Source of the DNA: an uncultured Blautia sp.
Lineage (GTDB): Bacteria; Bacillota; Clostridia; Lachnospirales; Lachnospiraceae
Assembly: GCA_900547685.1 (NCBI GenBank)
Contig: URHS01000044.1
Span: forward strand, 1-20,419
Reading direction: 5' to 3'
Length of the DNA: 20,419 nucleotides
In this document: positions 8,301 through 14,859 of the stretch, piece after piece
Layout: every line of letters starts with the position of its first letter
Numbering within the stretch: the stretch's first letter is position 1
Notes under the pieces: model-generated
Seen by the model: only the letters and a program-made list of their open reading frames with translations
Told to the model about the DNA's origin: nothing
Databases searched by the model: none
Translations under genes and position numbers: made by a program

Positions 8301-8351
8301 TGTATTTTCATGCAGTACGCTTAAATCCTCATAATAACGTGGTACAATCAT
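5313..8351 (-). CDS. lacZ: Beta-galactosidase, glycoside hydrolase family 2
   Basis: A 1012-residue cytosolic enzyme that cleaves lactose and other beta-galactosides; size and domain order match E. coli LacZ. The sugar-binding domain begins around RMQLLNGTWKFQYF (about 44-57). The linker RGVNRHDSDPVTGF (about 322-335) leads into the TIM barrel. The acid/base Glu is in WSMGNESAYG (about residue 446) and the nucleophile Glu in LLVEYCHSMGNGPGD (about 517). The C-terminal beta-galactosidase small-chain domain includes LPRFGVRMFL and YFGMGPQESYCDK. The frame is open to 8402, but the ATG at 8349-8351 has AAAGGAGAG directly upstream and that site lies inside the longer reading, so the shorter start is used. 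There is no signal peptide. It is first in the operon with the GPH symporter and divergent from an araC-type gene. The promoter carries a cre site, pointing to carbon catabolite repression. Confidence 0.96.
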   Translation of the reverse strand: MIVPRYYEDLSVLHENTMPARAYFIPASKRMDNLVEHREESDRMQLLNGTWKFQYFNSIYDVQEPFFEKDYDTENFDEIQVPSVWQMAGYDTHQYTNIRYPFPFDPPYVPQDIPCGTYAHTFVYHKDENAPKAFLNFEGVDSCFYVWINGSYVGYSQVSHMTSEFDITDLLRDGENSIAVLVMKWCDGSYLEDQDKFRMSGIFRDVYILKRPKQAISDYHIKTRIEDMLAKVEIEMKFYSPLNVKISIEDRNGAVVALGSIAEEGTAVLEIASPELWNTENPYLYKLILETENEVIVDHIALRKIEIKDQVIYLNGQKIKFRGVNRHDSDPVTGFTINPEQITTDLTLMKQHNFNAIRSSHYPNAPFFYEMCDKYGFMVIDEADIEAHGPFMIYRKEDTDYNRFKRWNEKIADDPVWEEAIVDRVKLMVERDKNRFCIVMWSMGNESAYGCNFEKALEWTKNFDPDRITQYESARYRNYDETYDYSNLDVYSRMYPAISEVQEYLDKDGSKPFLLVEYCHSMGNGPGDFEDYFQMIQDNDKMCGGFVWEWCDHAIAHGTAENGKTIYAYGGDHGEEIHDGNFCMDGLVYPDRTVHTGLLEYKNVYRPARVISYDKESGELVLHNYMDFDDLKDYVKISYELTQDGLVISKGKLPEVSAAPHSEGKINLKINVPESGKCYLKFIYHLKKELPLLDEDHILGFDEIEVSKDGAKCKLAEKWLQKTAVGSELQVNENDTQIHIKGREFAYTIDKRTALFTEMKFAGREYLNHPMELNIWRAPTDNDMYIKSEWKKAHYDKAYTRAYTTEVVQGKHGVKITSHASVVAETVQKILDVTITWKIEAAGKIDADIAVTKDDEFPDLPRFGVRMFLDKKLSAARYFGMGPQESYCDKHQAASHGLYQANVDDLHEDYIRPQENGSHYDCEYVELNNSRYGIVASAEKAFSFNASYYTQEELEKKTHNYELIESDSVVFCVDYALNGIGSNSCGPVVLEQYRFDDVLFRFQFTLIPYVKG

Positions 8352-8425
8352 AAATAACTCTCCTTTAATACATATACATTTTTTTTCACTTTGTTTTTCC
8401 ACAGCAAACCTTGTCTTTTACTTTT

Positions 8426-8441
8426 ATGTTTACGCTTCTCT
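8426..8441 (-). promoter_or_regulatory. cre site (CcpA operator) at the lacZ transcription start
   Basis: On the minus strand the site reads AGAGAAGCGTAAACAT. It agrees with the Gram-positive cre consensus WTGNAARCGNWWWCAW at all but two defined positions, with the central AAGCG core intact. It lies just downstream of the proposed lacZ -10, where CcpA binding would block initiation or early elongation. Confidence 0.6.
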
Positions 8442-8448
8442 GTTTTGC

Positions 8449-8476
8449 TATATATATATCTTATCCTAATCTGCAA
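8449..8476 (-). promoter_or_regulatory. Probable lacZ promoter
   Basis: On the minus strand TTGCAG (8471-8476) and TATATA (8449-8454) are separated by 16 bp. The leader to the lacZ start is about 90 nt. The -35 box touches one of two inverted GATTAG half-sites. Confidence 0.5.
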
Positions 8477-8500
8477 AACATGTCTATGAATTGGATTAGA
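8463..8500. promoter_or_regulatory. Inverted GATTAG half-sites, candidate operator for the divergent AraC regulator
   Basis: ATCCTAATC (8463-8471) and GGATTAGA (8493-8500) contain CTAATC and GATTAG in inverted orientation, 22 bp apart. One touches the lacZ -35 and the other overlaps the regulator's own -35. This suits a protein that controls both promoters. Binding by this particular regulator is inferred from position only. Confidence 0.4.
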
Positions 8501-8525
8501 CAAAATATGCACTAAATGATACAAT
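8497..8525 (+). promoter_or_regulatory. Promoter of the divergent araC-type gene
   Basis: TAGACA (8497-8502) and TACAAT (8520-8525) are separated by exactly 17 bp on the plus strand, about 28 bp before the gene start. Each hexamer differs from consensus at one position. Confidence 0.6.
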
Positions 8526-8553
8526 AACAAAAAAGGAAAAGAGGTGCTACCAT

Positions 8554-9417
8554 ATGTATATGAATACCGGTTATTTAAACCACTCCCATATGGATTTCAA
8601 AGACAAAAGTCGCCCGCTGGTTGTAGGAAGTTGCGGTACTTACCGCCTTTCCAGCCATCCAAAGTTACCAACCTACCGTCCAAGGGGACGCCTGGATTAT
8701 CAGATTATCTATATCACTGCTGGTTGTGGGCATTTTCATTTTGACAATGTGGATAACGAAACGATTGTCCCCGCCGGTAATATTGTACTGTACAGACCGA
8801 AGGAACTTCAGAAATATGAATATTATGGAAAAGATAAGACAGAAGTATACTGGATTCATTTTACAGGCAACAATGTAAAAAATATCCTACGGCAATATGG
8901 ATTCCCGGATAAAGAGCGTGTATTTCAGGTCGGAACCTCTATGGAATACGAACAGATTTTCAAGCGTATTATCATCGAGCTTCAGCGTTGCCAAGATAAT
9001 TATGAGGAAATGCTTGTCCTTCTGCTCCGTCATCTTCTTATCATCTTTCATCGGGAACTGACCAGGGAACATATCTCGAAAAATGAATACCTGGATCACG
9101 AGATGGATAACGCAGTTACCTTTTTCAGTGAAAATTATAACCAGAATATTAGCATAGATGATTATGCTGCCTCACGTGGAATGAGTGTCAGCTGGTTTAT
9201 CCGAAACTTCAAAAAATACACAGGTTCTACACCAATGCAGTTTATTGTGGGAATCCGAATTAACAATGCCCAAATGTTACTTGAAACAACAACCTATTCC
9301 ATCAATGAAATTTCTAAAATCGTCGGGTATGATAATCAGCTTTATTTCAGCCGACTTTTCCACAAGCTGAAAGGATATTCGCCAAGAGAATACCGAAAAA
9401 TAAGAAATAGGTTATGA
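8554..9417 (+). CDS. AraC-family transcriptional regulator, divergent from lacZ
   Basis: A 287-residue regulator with an N-terminal AraC-type beta-barrel sensor (about 20-130) and a C-terminal double HTH (about 190-285). The sensor part reads RPRGRLDYQIIYITAGCG, then VPAGNIVLYRPKELQKYEYY, which is the dimerising sugar-binding fold seen in activators of sugar operons. The DNA-binding part carries ISIDDYAASRGMSVSWFIRN and INEISKIVGYDNQLYFSRLF with the closing GYSPREYRK. The ATG at 8554 has GAGGTG nearby. A second in-frame ATG at 8560 is less well spaced. It is transcribed away from lacZ across a 202-bp shared control region with inverted half-sites over both -35 boxes. It is therefore the likely activator of lacZ and the symporter gene. 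The inducer cannot be read from sequence. It ends before a terminator shared with the convergent DUF1284 gene. Confidence 0.9.
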   Translation: MYMNTGYLNHSHMDFKDKSRPLVVGSCGTYRLSSHPKLPTYRPRGRLDYQIIYITAGCGHFHFDNVDNETIVPAGNIVLYRPKELQKYEYYGKDKTEVYWIHFTGNNVKNILRQYGFPDKERVFQVGTSMEYEQIFKRIIIELQRCQDNYEEMLVLLLRHLLIIFHRELTREHISKNEYLDHEMDNAVTFFSENYNQNISIDDYAASRGMSVSWFIRNFKKYTGSTPMQFIVGIRINNAQMLLETTTYSINEISKIVGYDNQLYFSRLFHKLKGYSPREYRKIRNRL

Positions 9418-9452
9418 AATCTATAATGTCATAAAAACTAAATGTCAAAAAA

Positions 9453-9496
9453 AGGATGCCAACGAATCAAAGCAGATTACGTGACATCCTCTTCTT
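9453..9496. terminator. Bidirectional terminator between convergent genes
   Basis: AGGATG (9453-9458) pairs with CATCCT (9485-9490), with further CA/TG pairing inside. On the minus strand the right arm is followed by a run of seven T. On the plus strand it is followed by CTTCTTTTTA. It lies between the araC-type gene and the DUF1284 gene. Confidence 0.7.
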
Positions 9497-9546
9497 TTTA
9501 TTAGTGCTATTTTATAAATTCAACCGAATAGTAATACATGTACTCA

Positions 9547-10095
9547 TTATCTGTATCTATATGCTCCCCTGCAATATCCTCCATACACTGCAAGCAAGAA
9601 GCATCGAAGCTCGTCTCTGTCTGTAAATTCCTTTTGCACAAATCCTTCTTCTTGGTGAAAAGACAAGATTTTATCTTGTTCATTAATCCAACATATTAGC
9701 TTTTTATTTTTTCTTCCATTTATGTAACAAATTTCGCTCCATTCACAATCACCACAAATTGTTTCACACTTTCTACAAGACAAAATATTATCATGAATAT
9801 CTTGTTTAAATTCAGAATACGGAAGTAGCATTCCTTCTTTCCATCCACATAATTCAAGAATCTTTTGATCATATTCTCGAACCTTATCAGCAACACTACA
9901 ACTTCCATCTTGTAATCTACTGGGACATCCCTCACAAAAAATATCTGACTGCAAGGTGACACAAACAATTGAAGCGTTTTCTAATTCAGCTATTATTTTC
10001 TTTATATGTTCTTTATATTTTTCACTATACTTTTTCACTGAGAAAAAGAAGATACACAATCCGTGATGTGGACGAAGTTTGTACTGGTATTCCAT
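9547..10095 (-). CDS. DUF1284-domain cysteine-rich protein with extra C-terminal tail
   Basis: A 182-residue protein of unknown function. The first 120 or so residues match DUF1284: it opens LRPHHGLCIFFFSVKKYSEK, has FCEGCPSRLQDGSCSVADKV in the middle, and ends with CRKCETICGDCEWSEIC. The cysteines (CEGC, CRKC, CGDC) suggest a bound metal or cluster, but this is not proven for the family. DUF1284 proteins usually end near CEW. Here about 50 more residues follow (INEQDKILSFHQEEGFVQKE, then a Tyr/Arg-rich end). The tail resembles the C-terminal end of a GNAT acetyltransferase, where SFYxxEGF is common, so it may be another fused scrap. GGAGA sits 5 nt before the ATG and overlaps the stop of the upstream CPBP fragment, so translation may be coupled. 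Confidence 0.75.
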   Translation of the reverse strand: MEYQYKLRPHHGLCIFFFSVKKYSEKYKEHIKKIIAELENASIVCVTLQSDIFCEGCPSRLQDGSCSVADKVREYDQKILELCGWKEGMLLPYSEFKQDIHDNILSCRKCETICGDCEWSEICYINGRKNKKLICWINEQDKILSFHQEEGFVQKEFTDRDELRCFLLAVYGGYCRGAYRYR

Positions 10096-10096
10096 T

Positions 10097-10606
10097 TTAT
10101 TCTCCTTTATGCCAAATAGGCGTTTCTTCCTCCCGATCCTTTGAGGTGATTAAAATGAACAATCTGCTCAACGGGTAAATTGAGTTTCCACTAATTACCA
10201 TGTTAAACATATGCGGGTAATCTTCTGCCAACGATACTCCACCCAAAATAATTGCGCCAACACCATTCCATAAAAAATGGATTACAATCGGAGCAATTAA
10301 GGATTCCGTGTACTCCAATACCGCTGTCACGAAAAGACTCATTGTTATAACATTTAGTACAGGAAGTATTCCTGCCTCAAAAGCACCACCATGTGCAAAT
10401 GTAAATAATCCAGTAGATACAATAACAGCGGCAACTGTATTGTAATTATTTTTTATCATCTGATACAAGTAACCACGAACTAACACTTCCTGCATAACGC
10501 TATTGATAAAAGCTGAAAATAACCATAACCAAAGCATAGATATTTGATTTCTGCCATCAATATGTATGACTCCTATTATAGATAATATCACAACAGATAC
10601 GCCTAC
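10097..10606 (-). pseudogene. CPBP-family intramembrane metalloprotease, N-terminally truncated and fused to RhuM remains
   Basis: The C-terminal part of a CAAX-protease/bacteriocin-processing (CPBP, Abi) membrane protein. The active-site set is present: QEVLVRGYLY (usual EExxxR, with Gln for the first Glu), FAHGG (FxxxH), and HFLWNG (HxxxN). Several hydrophobic segments can be seen. Full members are about 220-300 residues; here about 170 remain. The reading frame is open upstream to 10849, but the upstream 80 residues belong to RhuM, and the join is at MYMNDYV|GVSVV (near 10604). No ribosome site precedes any internal ATG such as that of MLWLWLF. It ends 1 nt before the DUF1284 start. It is most likely non-functional, or made only as a chimera. 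The family call is firm; the state of the gene is inferred. Confidence 0.75.
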
Positions 10607-11192
10607 ATAATCATTCATGTACATTGGTTTATGTTCAATCGCATTAATTTCAGCTAAATCAAAATAACCTGAAACAAGATTATTTAATATCTTCAATTCA
10701 TCTGCCGAAAGATAATTCTTTGCAATACTGATATCTTTTAACGCTGGCAATTCACCTGAAAAAGAAGTTAGTCCCATAAAAGATTTCTCTGCATCTGCTC
10801 TTTCATATATCACTTCTGCTGCCATGTGACCATGTGCTGCAAAATGCAATTTATTCTGTACAATTTTGAAAAAGCGTATTGATTCATCACTATGCGGGTT
10901 GTAATCAACACTTCACACGATATCCTACAGAAATTATCACATCAAGATTATAATAATTTGTAGGTTTTGTAGAAAAATCGGAATTTCCGATTTTTCTCAC
11001 AGACTCTGATTTAAGTAATTCTCCTTCTGAAAAAACATTTAAAATATGCTCATTTATAGTTGATCTAGCTTTTCCAAACAGTTCTTACATTTGATCTATT
11101 GTCAGCCAAACAGTTTCATCTTCTACTTTTACCTCAATATGTGTCAACCCATCATTTGCATTATAAAAAATAACTTCACCCTGATTTTCCAT
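10604..11192 (-). pseudogene. RhuM-family gene, decayed (nonsense codon, internal deletion, missing end)
   Basis: The N-terminus is MENQGEVIFYNANDGLTHIE, then VKVEDETVWLTIDQM, a TAA stop at codon 36 where relatives have Ala before ELFGKARSTINEHI, then YYNLDVIISVGYRVK. After VKC a TGA and a frame change follow. The middle (relatives have roughly 60-80 more residues) is gone, and the C-terminal part resumes with DYNPHSDESIRFFKIVQNKL, HFAAHGHMAAEVIYERADAE, GLTSFSGELPALKDI and LVSGYFDLAEINAIEHKPMY. It then breaks at NDYV into the CPBP fragment. RhuM proteins were named from a Salmonella pathogenicity island and occur often on mobile DNA; their biochemical role is not established. The start has AGGAGGAGC four nt before the ATG, so the dead gene kept a strong initiation site. 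Confidence 0.88.
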
Positions 11193-11207
11193 TTAAGCTC
11201 CTCCTCA

Positions 11208-11258
11208 CGTTACAAATTTTTATTGCGAAAAGTCACAAATTTCATTTTTCTCATTATA
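11208..11258 (-). promoter_or_regulatory. Promoter-like region upstream of the rhuM remnant
   Basis: On the minus strand TTTTGATATAAT ends in a perfect -10 (11253-11258). A -35 is not clear. Downstream lie AAAAGTCACAAA on the plus strand (11228-11239) and CGTTAC (11208-11213), both also found upstream of uvrB in the same order. Confidence 0.45.
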
Positions 11259-11272
11259 TCAAAACACAAAAT

Positions 11273-11312
11273 AAAAGTACAGAACAAAATCGAATATATG
11301 TTCTGTACTTTT
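11273..11312. terminator. 14-bp perfect hairpin: aldo/keto reductase terminator and LexA-like box
   Basis: AAAAGTACAGAACA (11273-11286) pairs perfectly with TGTTCTGTACTTTT (11299-11312) around a 12-nt loop. It starts 10 nt past the stop of the minus-strand reductase gene and is followed there by TTTTATTTT, so it can terminate. Positions 11291-11303 read CGAATATATGTTC, one mismatch from GAAC-N4-GTTC. It resembles the hairpin at 1084-1118. Confidence 0.6.
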
Positions 11313-11321
11313 TCATATCCT

Positions 11322-12236
11322 CTACGGCAATTTTTTCCCTGCTGCCATATAAAGTGCGTACCACTCTTCTCTTGTCAATTTTATTTCACTTGCCTTACAA
11401 ATCTCTGCAATTCTCTGCTTCTTTGTACTTCCCAAAATTGCCTGAATACCTGCCGGATGTCTCAATATCCAAGCAATGGCAATAGCACTACTTGTTACAT
11501 GGTATTTCTCTGCCAGTTCATCCAGCATTTTATTCAGTTCTGGGAATTTTTCACTTCCGATAAATACTCCCTCAAAAAATCCATATTGGAAAGGAGACCA
11601 TGCCTGAATGGTAACTTCTTTTAACCTGCAATACTCCAGAATACTTCCATCTCGAACACACCCTGCATCATTATGAACATTCACATTTAATCCAGAATCA
11701 ATGATATCACAGTGCGCAACACTAAACTGAAGCTGATTAATGATAAGTTTTTGACTGCAATAACGCTGAAGCAATTCCATCTGCATAGAATTTTGATTGC
11801 TGACTCCGAAATATCTTACTTTTCCTTCTTTTTCCAAAATATTAAAAGCCTCTGCAACTTCTTCCGGTTCCATCAAAGTATCTGGGCGATGCAATAACAA
11901 TACATCAATGTAATCCATATTCAAACGCTTTAAGCTCTTATCTACAGATTCCAAAATATGTTCCTTAGAAAAATCATAACATAACCCCGGACGAATTCCA
12001 CATTTTGTCTGGACAATCATTTTTTCTCTTGGTATTCCCTTTATGGCCTCTCCAAAAATATGTTCTGACTCACCATTTCCATAAATGTCAGCATGGTCAA
12101 AAAAATTAATCCCATGTTCCATAGCTGTATCTACTAATTCTCTAACCTCATCCGTCCCTTCCAATCCGGTAATTCGCATACATCCCAATGCAATCTCTGA
12201 GGCTTCTAATCTATTTGCTATCTTTAAATTTTTCAA
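11322..12236 (-). CDS. Aldo/keto reductase
   Basis: A 304-residue NAD(P)H-dependent oxidoreductase of the AKR superfamily, closest in style to E. coli YdhF. The catalytic tetrad is intact: Asp47 and Tyr52 in FFDHADIYGNGESE, Lys78 in IVQTKCGI, and His116 in DVLLLHRPD. The cofactor-binding end has AWSPFQYGFFEG and AILGSTKKQRI. The start is TTG at 12234-12236, chosen because AGGAGG lies at the right distance (GGAGGAAAAAATTTG) and the protein then begins MKNLKIANRLEASEIALGCM as in relatives. It stands alone: 129 bp separates it from the alarmone synthetase gene upstream, and a strong hairpin follows it. The substrate is unknown; reduction of a small aldehyde or ketone is the family expectation. 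Confidence 0.92.
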   Translation of the reverse strand: MKNLKIANRLEASEIALGCMRITGLEGTDEVRELVDTAMEHGINFFDHADIYGNGESEHIFGEAIKGIPREKMIVQTKCGIRPGLCYDFSKEHILESVDKSLKRLNMDYIDVLLLHRPDTLMEPEEVAEAFNILEKEGKVRYFGVSNQNSMQMELLQRYCSQKLIINQLQFSVAHCDIIDSGLNVNVHNDAGCVRDGSILEYCRLKEVTIQAWSPFQYGFFEGVFIGSEKFPELNKMLDELAEKYHVTSSAIAIAWILRHPAGIQAILGSTKKQRIAEICKASEIKLTREEWYALYMAAGKKLP

Positions 12237-12365
12237 ATTTTTTCCTCCTCTGTTTTGATGATTTTCTCTGTTGTATCATCTTAACATATCCCTACACATT
12301 CGGCTACAATAATGTATAAATTTAATGCTTGACAATCTTCCCCGCTTGTTAACAATCCAATTTTT

Positions 12366-13055
12366 TCATTTCTTCACCTTATCTGTTTCACACAAAACTT
12401 TATTTTTTTCTAGTAATTCAATTTTTTTTCTAAATTCCAGCATTTTATTATCCAAAGCAGCAATTGCCTCTGCGTATCTTTTACTCTCTTGTCTAACCAT
12501 CTCTATATCATCGGCAGATTTTTTGTAACACATTTGACTATCTAATTCTGCCCAATAATCCATTGCAAAAGTACGAATTTGAATTTCTACTTTTACATAC
12601 GTTGTCTGACTGTCCAATACAACCGGAACTTTTACAATTAAATGTATACTTTTATATCCACTTTTTTTCGGTTTTTGCACATAATCTTTTTCTTTTATCA
12701 ATGTAAAATCTTTCTGCTTTTTTACAGCTTTAGATATTTGATAAATATCGTCAAAAAAATAAGATACTGCTCGTACTCCTGCAATATCATTTAATGATTC
12801 AACTGCGGTCTCATAGTCTATTTTTTTACCTTTTCTTATTAATTTTTTTGTAATACTCTCCGGTGACTTAATTCGGCTTGTAATCCCCCTGATTACATGA
12901 TGCCCGCTTTTGTTTGTAAGCTCTATATTAATTGCTTTCAATCGATCCACTACAATATCAATAGCCGATTGATACATTAACAACGTCATTGGTGAATTTA
13001 TTTGCACAATCTCCGATTTATCTGATTTTTTTTCATCATTCAAACTATTTTTCAT
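12366..13055 (-). CDS. Small alarmone synthetase, (p)ppGpp synthase of the RelQ/RelP type
   Basis: A 229-residue single-domain RelA/SpoT-fold nucleotide pyrophosphokinase. It makes (p)ppGpp (or pGpp) from ATP and guanine nucleotides and lacks the HD hydrolase and the TGS/ACT regulatory regions of long Rel. Motifs in order: GITSRIKSPESITKKL (about 57-72), LNDIAGVRAVSYFFDDIY (88-105), KPKKSGYKSIHLIVKVP (128-144), and VEIQIRTFAMDYWAELD (156-172). The N-terminal 20 residues are polar and probably disordered. The C-terminal helix (AIAALDNKMLEFRKKIELLE) suits the tetramerisation helix of RelQ. The ATG at 13053-13055 directly abuts GGAG, with GGGGG eight nt upstream, so initiation may be weak or use a nearby codon. 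It stands alone, so a role in stress-triggered growth control is inferred from family only. Confidence 0.92.
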   Translation of the reverse strand: MKNSLNDEKKSDKSEIVQINSPMTLLMYQSAIDIVVDRLKAINIELTNKSGHHVIRGITSRIKSPESITKKLIRKGKKIDYETAVESLNDIAGVRAVSYFFDDIYQISKAVKKQKDFTLIKEKDYVQKPKKSGYKSIHLIVKVPVVLDSQTTYVKVEIQIRTFAMDYWAELDSQMCYKKSADDIEMVRQESKRYAEAIAALDNKMLEFRKKIELLEKNKVLCETDKVKK

Positions 13056-13152
13056 CTCCTTTTCCCCCTATTCTCCTATAAGTTTAAATTTCTTTTGTAA
13101 AATATGTTATCTCTCTTTTATAAAAATCATGTAAATTTCATATTTAATCAAA

Positions 13153-13216
13153 CAAAAAGCAGACAAAATATGTTTCTAATAATTTCAATAAAAACATACC
13201 TCATCTGCTCTTTTTT
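13153..13216 (-). terminator. Terminator after patB
   Basis: AGCAGA (13158-13163) pairs with TCTGCT (13204-13209), with an inner TATGTTT/AAACATA stem. On the minus strand the hairpin runs into TCTGCTTTTTGTTT, about 25 nt past the aminotransferase stop. On the plus strand it is followed by TTTTTT, so it may work both ways. Confidence 0.65.
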
Positions 13217-13234
13217 CTAAATGAAGTTAAATAT

Positions 13235-14425
13235 TTAATTTTTCTTTATATGACAATATGCAACGTACATTCTGTCATACGCCTCTTCCAATAATTTTCT
13301 GGGACTTGCTATATTCAGTCGAATGCAGCCTCTGCCTTCTTCCTGAAACACAGTTCCCATATACACGCTGACTTTTGCTTTTTCCAAAAACCATTTTTCC
13401 AATTCTGCTTCTTCACAACCCAGTTCCTTATAATCCATCCATAAAAGATATGTCCCTTCTCTTGGATAAATATAAAATTCCGGCATTTTTTCTGCAAAAT
13501 ACGCTCTGGTAAATTTATCATTCTCATCAATATAAGACAGCATTGCTTTATACCAGTCATCACACTGTTGATACGCACAACCTGCTACTGCTGCTGAAAA
13601 GATTGTGGGATTATGCATACCGATTCTGTCAATTTCCCTTTTTACCACAGCTCTGTATTCTTGATTTGGAATAATCAGATAAGATAAAATAAATCCCGGA
13701 ATATTAAAAGTTTTTGTAGGTGATGATGCAACAATCAATCTTTTTCGCACTTCTTCCGACAAAGACAAGGCAGATACAAACTCTACTCCTGGTGCAGTAA
13801 TATCACCATGAATTTCATCTACAAATAACAGCAGTTCATGTTTTATACAAAATTCACCTACTGCCTCCAGCTCTTCTTTTGTCCATACACGACCTACCGG
13901 GTTATGAGGACTGCATAATAAAAGCATTTTTGTTTTTTCCGTTATCTGCGCCTCCATCTGCTGTAAATCCATGGTGTACTTTCCGTTTTGAGATTTTAAT
14001 CCACATTTTACTACAATTCTGTCATTCTTGGAAATCGCCTCATACAGTGGACCATAAGCCGGAGTGTGAAGTAATACTTCCTCCCCCGGTTCTGTAAATG
14101 CATCCACACAAAGGCCTGCAGAAATATTAATGCGAGGGCAAAATACGATTTCTTCTCTTTTCACATCCACATTGTGCATTCGTTTTTCCCATGATATAAA
14201 ACCTTCATAGAAATCATCACCTAAATCTGTATATCCAAAAATCCCATGTTCAGCACATTGATGTACCACATCACGAATAGGTTTTGGAGAAGGAAAATCC
14301 ATATCAGCCACACCTAAATGAATAAGCTCTCTGCTTCCATATTTTTTGTCCATGGTATCCCATTTTGCACAGTTTGTCCCACGCCTGTCTACGACAGTGT
14401 CAAAATCAAATCTGTTTTCTGACAT
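13235..14425 (-). CDS. patB: PatB/MalY-type PLP-dependent C-S lyase (cystathionine beta-lyase family aminotransferase)
   Basis: A 396-residue fold-type I PLP enzyme. PatB/MalY proteins cleave the C-S bond of cystathionine, cysteine or cysteine conjugates, giving a thiol, pyruvate and ammonia through 2-aminoacrylate. The N-terminus FDFDTVVDRRGTNCAKWD is typical of this group. LGVADMDFPSPKPI follows. LLCSPHNPVGRVW and LFVDEIHGDI hold the PLP-contacting Asn and Asp. The Schiff-base Lys is in ASSPTKTFNIPGF (about residue 238). The closing EGTYLLWMDYKELG is also typical. The frame reaches 14449, but the ATG at 14423-14425 has AAAGAGGT four nt upstream. It lies 24 nt downstream of ridA on the same strand, an operon that pairs an aminoacrylate-forming enzyme with the enzyme that removes aminoacrylate. 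The precise substrate is not determinable from sequence. Confidence 0.9.
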   Translation of the reverse strand: MSENRFDFDTVVDRRGTNCAKWDTMDKKYGSRELIHLGVADMDFPSPKPIRDVVHQCAEHGIFGYTDLGDDFYEGFISWEKRMHNVDVKREEIVFCPRINISAGLCVDAFTEPGEEVLLHTPAYGPLYEAISKNDRIVVKCGLKSQNGKYTMDLQQMEAQITEKTKMLLLCSPHNPVGRVWTKEELEAVGEFCIKHELLLFVDEIHGDITAPGVEFVSALSLSEEVRKRLIVASSPTKTFNIPGFILSYLIIPNQEYRAVVKREIDRIGMHNPTIFSAAVAGCAYQQCDDWYKAMLSYIDENDKFTRAYFAEKMPEFYIYPREGTYLLWMDYKELGCEEAELEKWFLEKAKVSVYMGTVFQEEGRGCIRLNIASPRKLLEEAYDRMYVAYCHIKKN

Positions 14426-14449
14426 TACTACCTCTTTCTGCCCAAACAT

Positions 14450-14824
14450 TTACAGTTTCGCAATAACCTCTACTTCACATAACACATTCTTCGGAAGTGT
14501 TTTCACTGCAACACAAGAACGTGCAGGTTTATTCACAAAATACTTTGCATAAATTTCATTAAACACCTGAAAATCTCCCATATCTGCCAAAAAGCAAGTT
14601 GTCTTCACTGCATTTTCAAAATTTGTTCCTGCTTCTTCTAAAACAGCTCCAATATTTTTCATTACCTGTTCAGCCTGTTCAGAAATTGTTTCTCCTGCAA
14701 TTTCTCCTGTTTCAGGATTTACCGGAATTTGACCGGAAGTAAAAAGCATATCGCCGCATACTACTGCCTGTGAATATGGTCCAATTGCTGCAGGTGCCTT
14801 TGGTGTATAAATTGTTTTCAACAT
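14450..14824 (-). CDS. ridA: RidA-family enamine/imine deaminase
   Basis: A 124-residue trimeric YjgF/YER057c/UK114 protein, full length for the family. RidA hydrolyses 2-aminoacrylate and related reactive enamines to keto acids and ammonia, protecting PLP enzymes. It carries the archetypal segments APAAIGPYSQAV, LFTSGQIPVNPETGEI, VLEEAGTNFENAVKTTCFL, and PARSCVAVKTLPKNVLCEVE. The last holds the substrate-binding Arg (about 102) and the Glu of CEVE near residue 117. It is the first gene of the ridA-patB operon, and its partner is expected to release aminoacrylate. A promoter TTTACT-N17-TATGAT lies upstream and overlaps a palindrome. The ATG at 14822-14824 has GGAG upstream (RC of CTCC at 14834-14837). 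Confidence 0.95.
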   Translation of the reverse strand: MLKTIYTPKAPAAIGPYSQAVVCGDMLFTSGQIPVNPETGEIAGETISEQAEQVMKNIGAVLEEAGTNFENAVKTTCFLADMGDFQVFNEIYAKYFVNKPARSCVAVKTLPKNVLCEVEVIAKL

Positions 14825-14859
14825 AATCTTAATCTCCTTTGCATTTCTTATTTTTTCTT

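Noticed and set aside
8352..8402. Upstream start for LacZ
   Set aside because: The extension contains the Shine-Dalgarno sequence for the ATG at 8351, so it is leader RNA.
11091..11624. 177-codon plus-strand open frame
   Set aside because: Antisense to the aldo/keto reductase 3' end and the rhuM 5' end; composition is that of a shadow (Cys, Phe, Ser rich).
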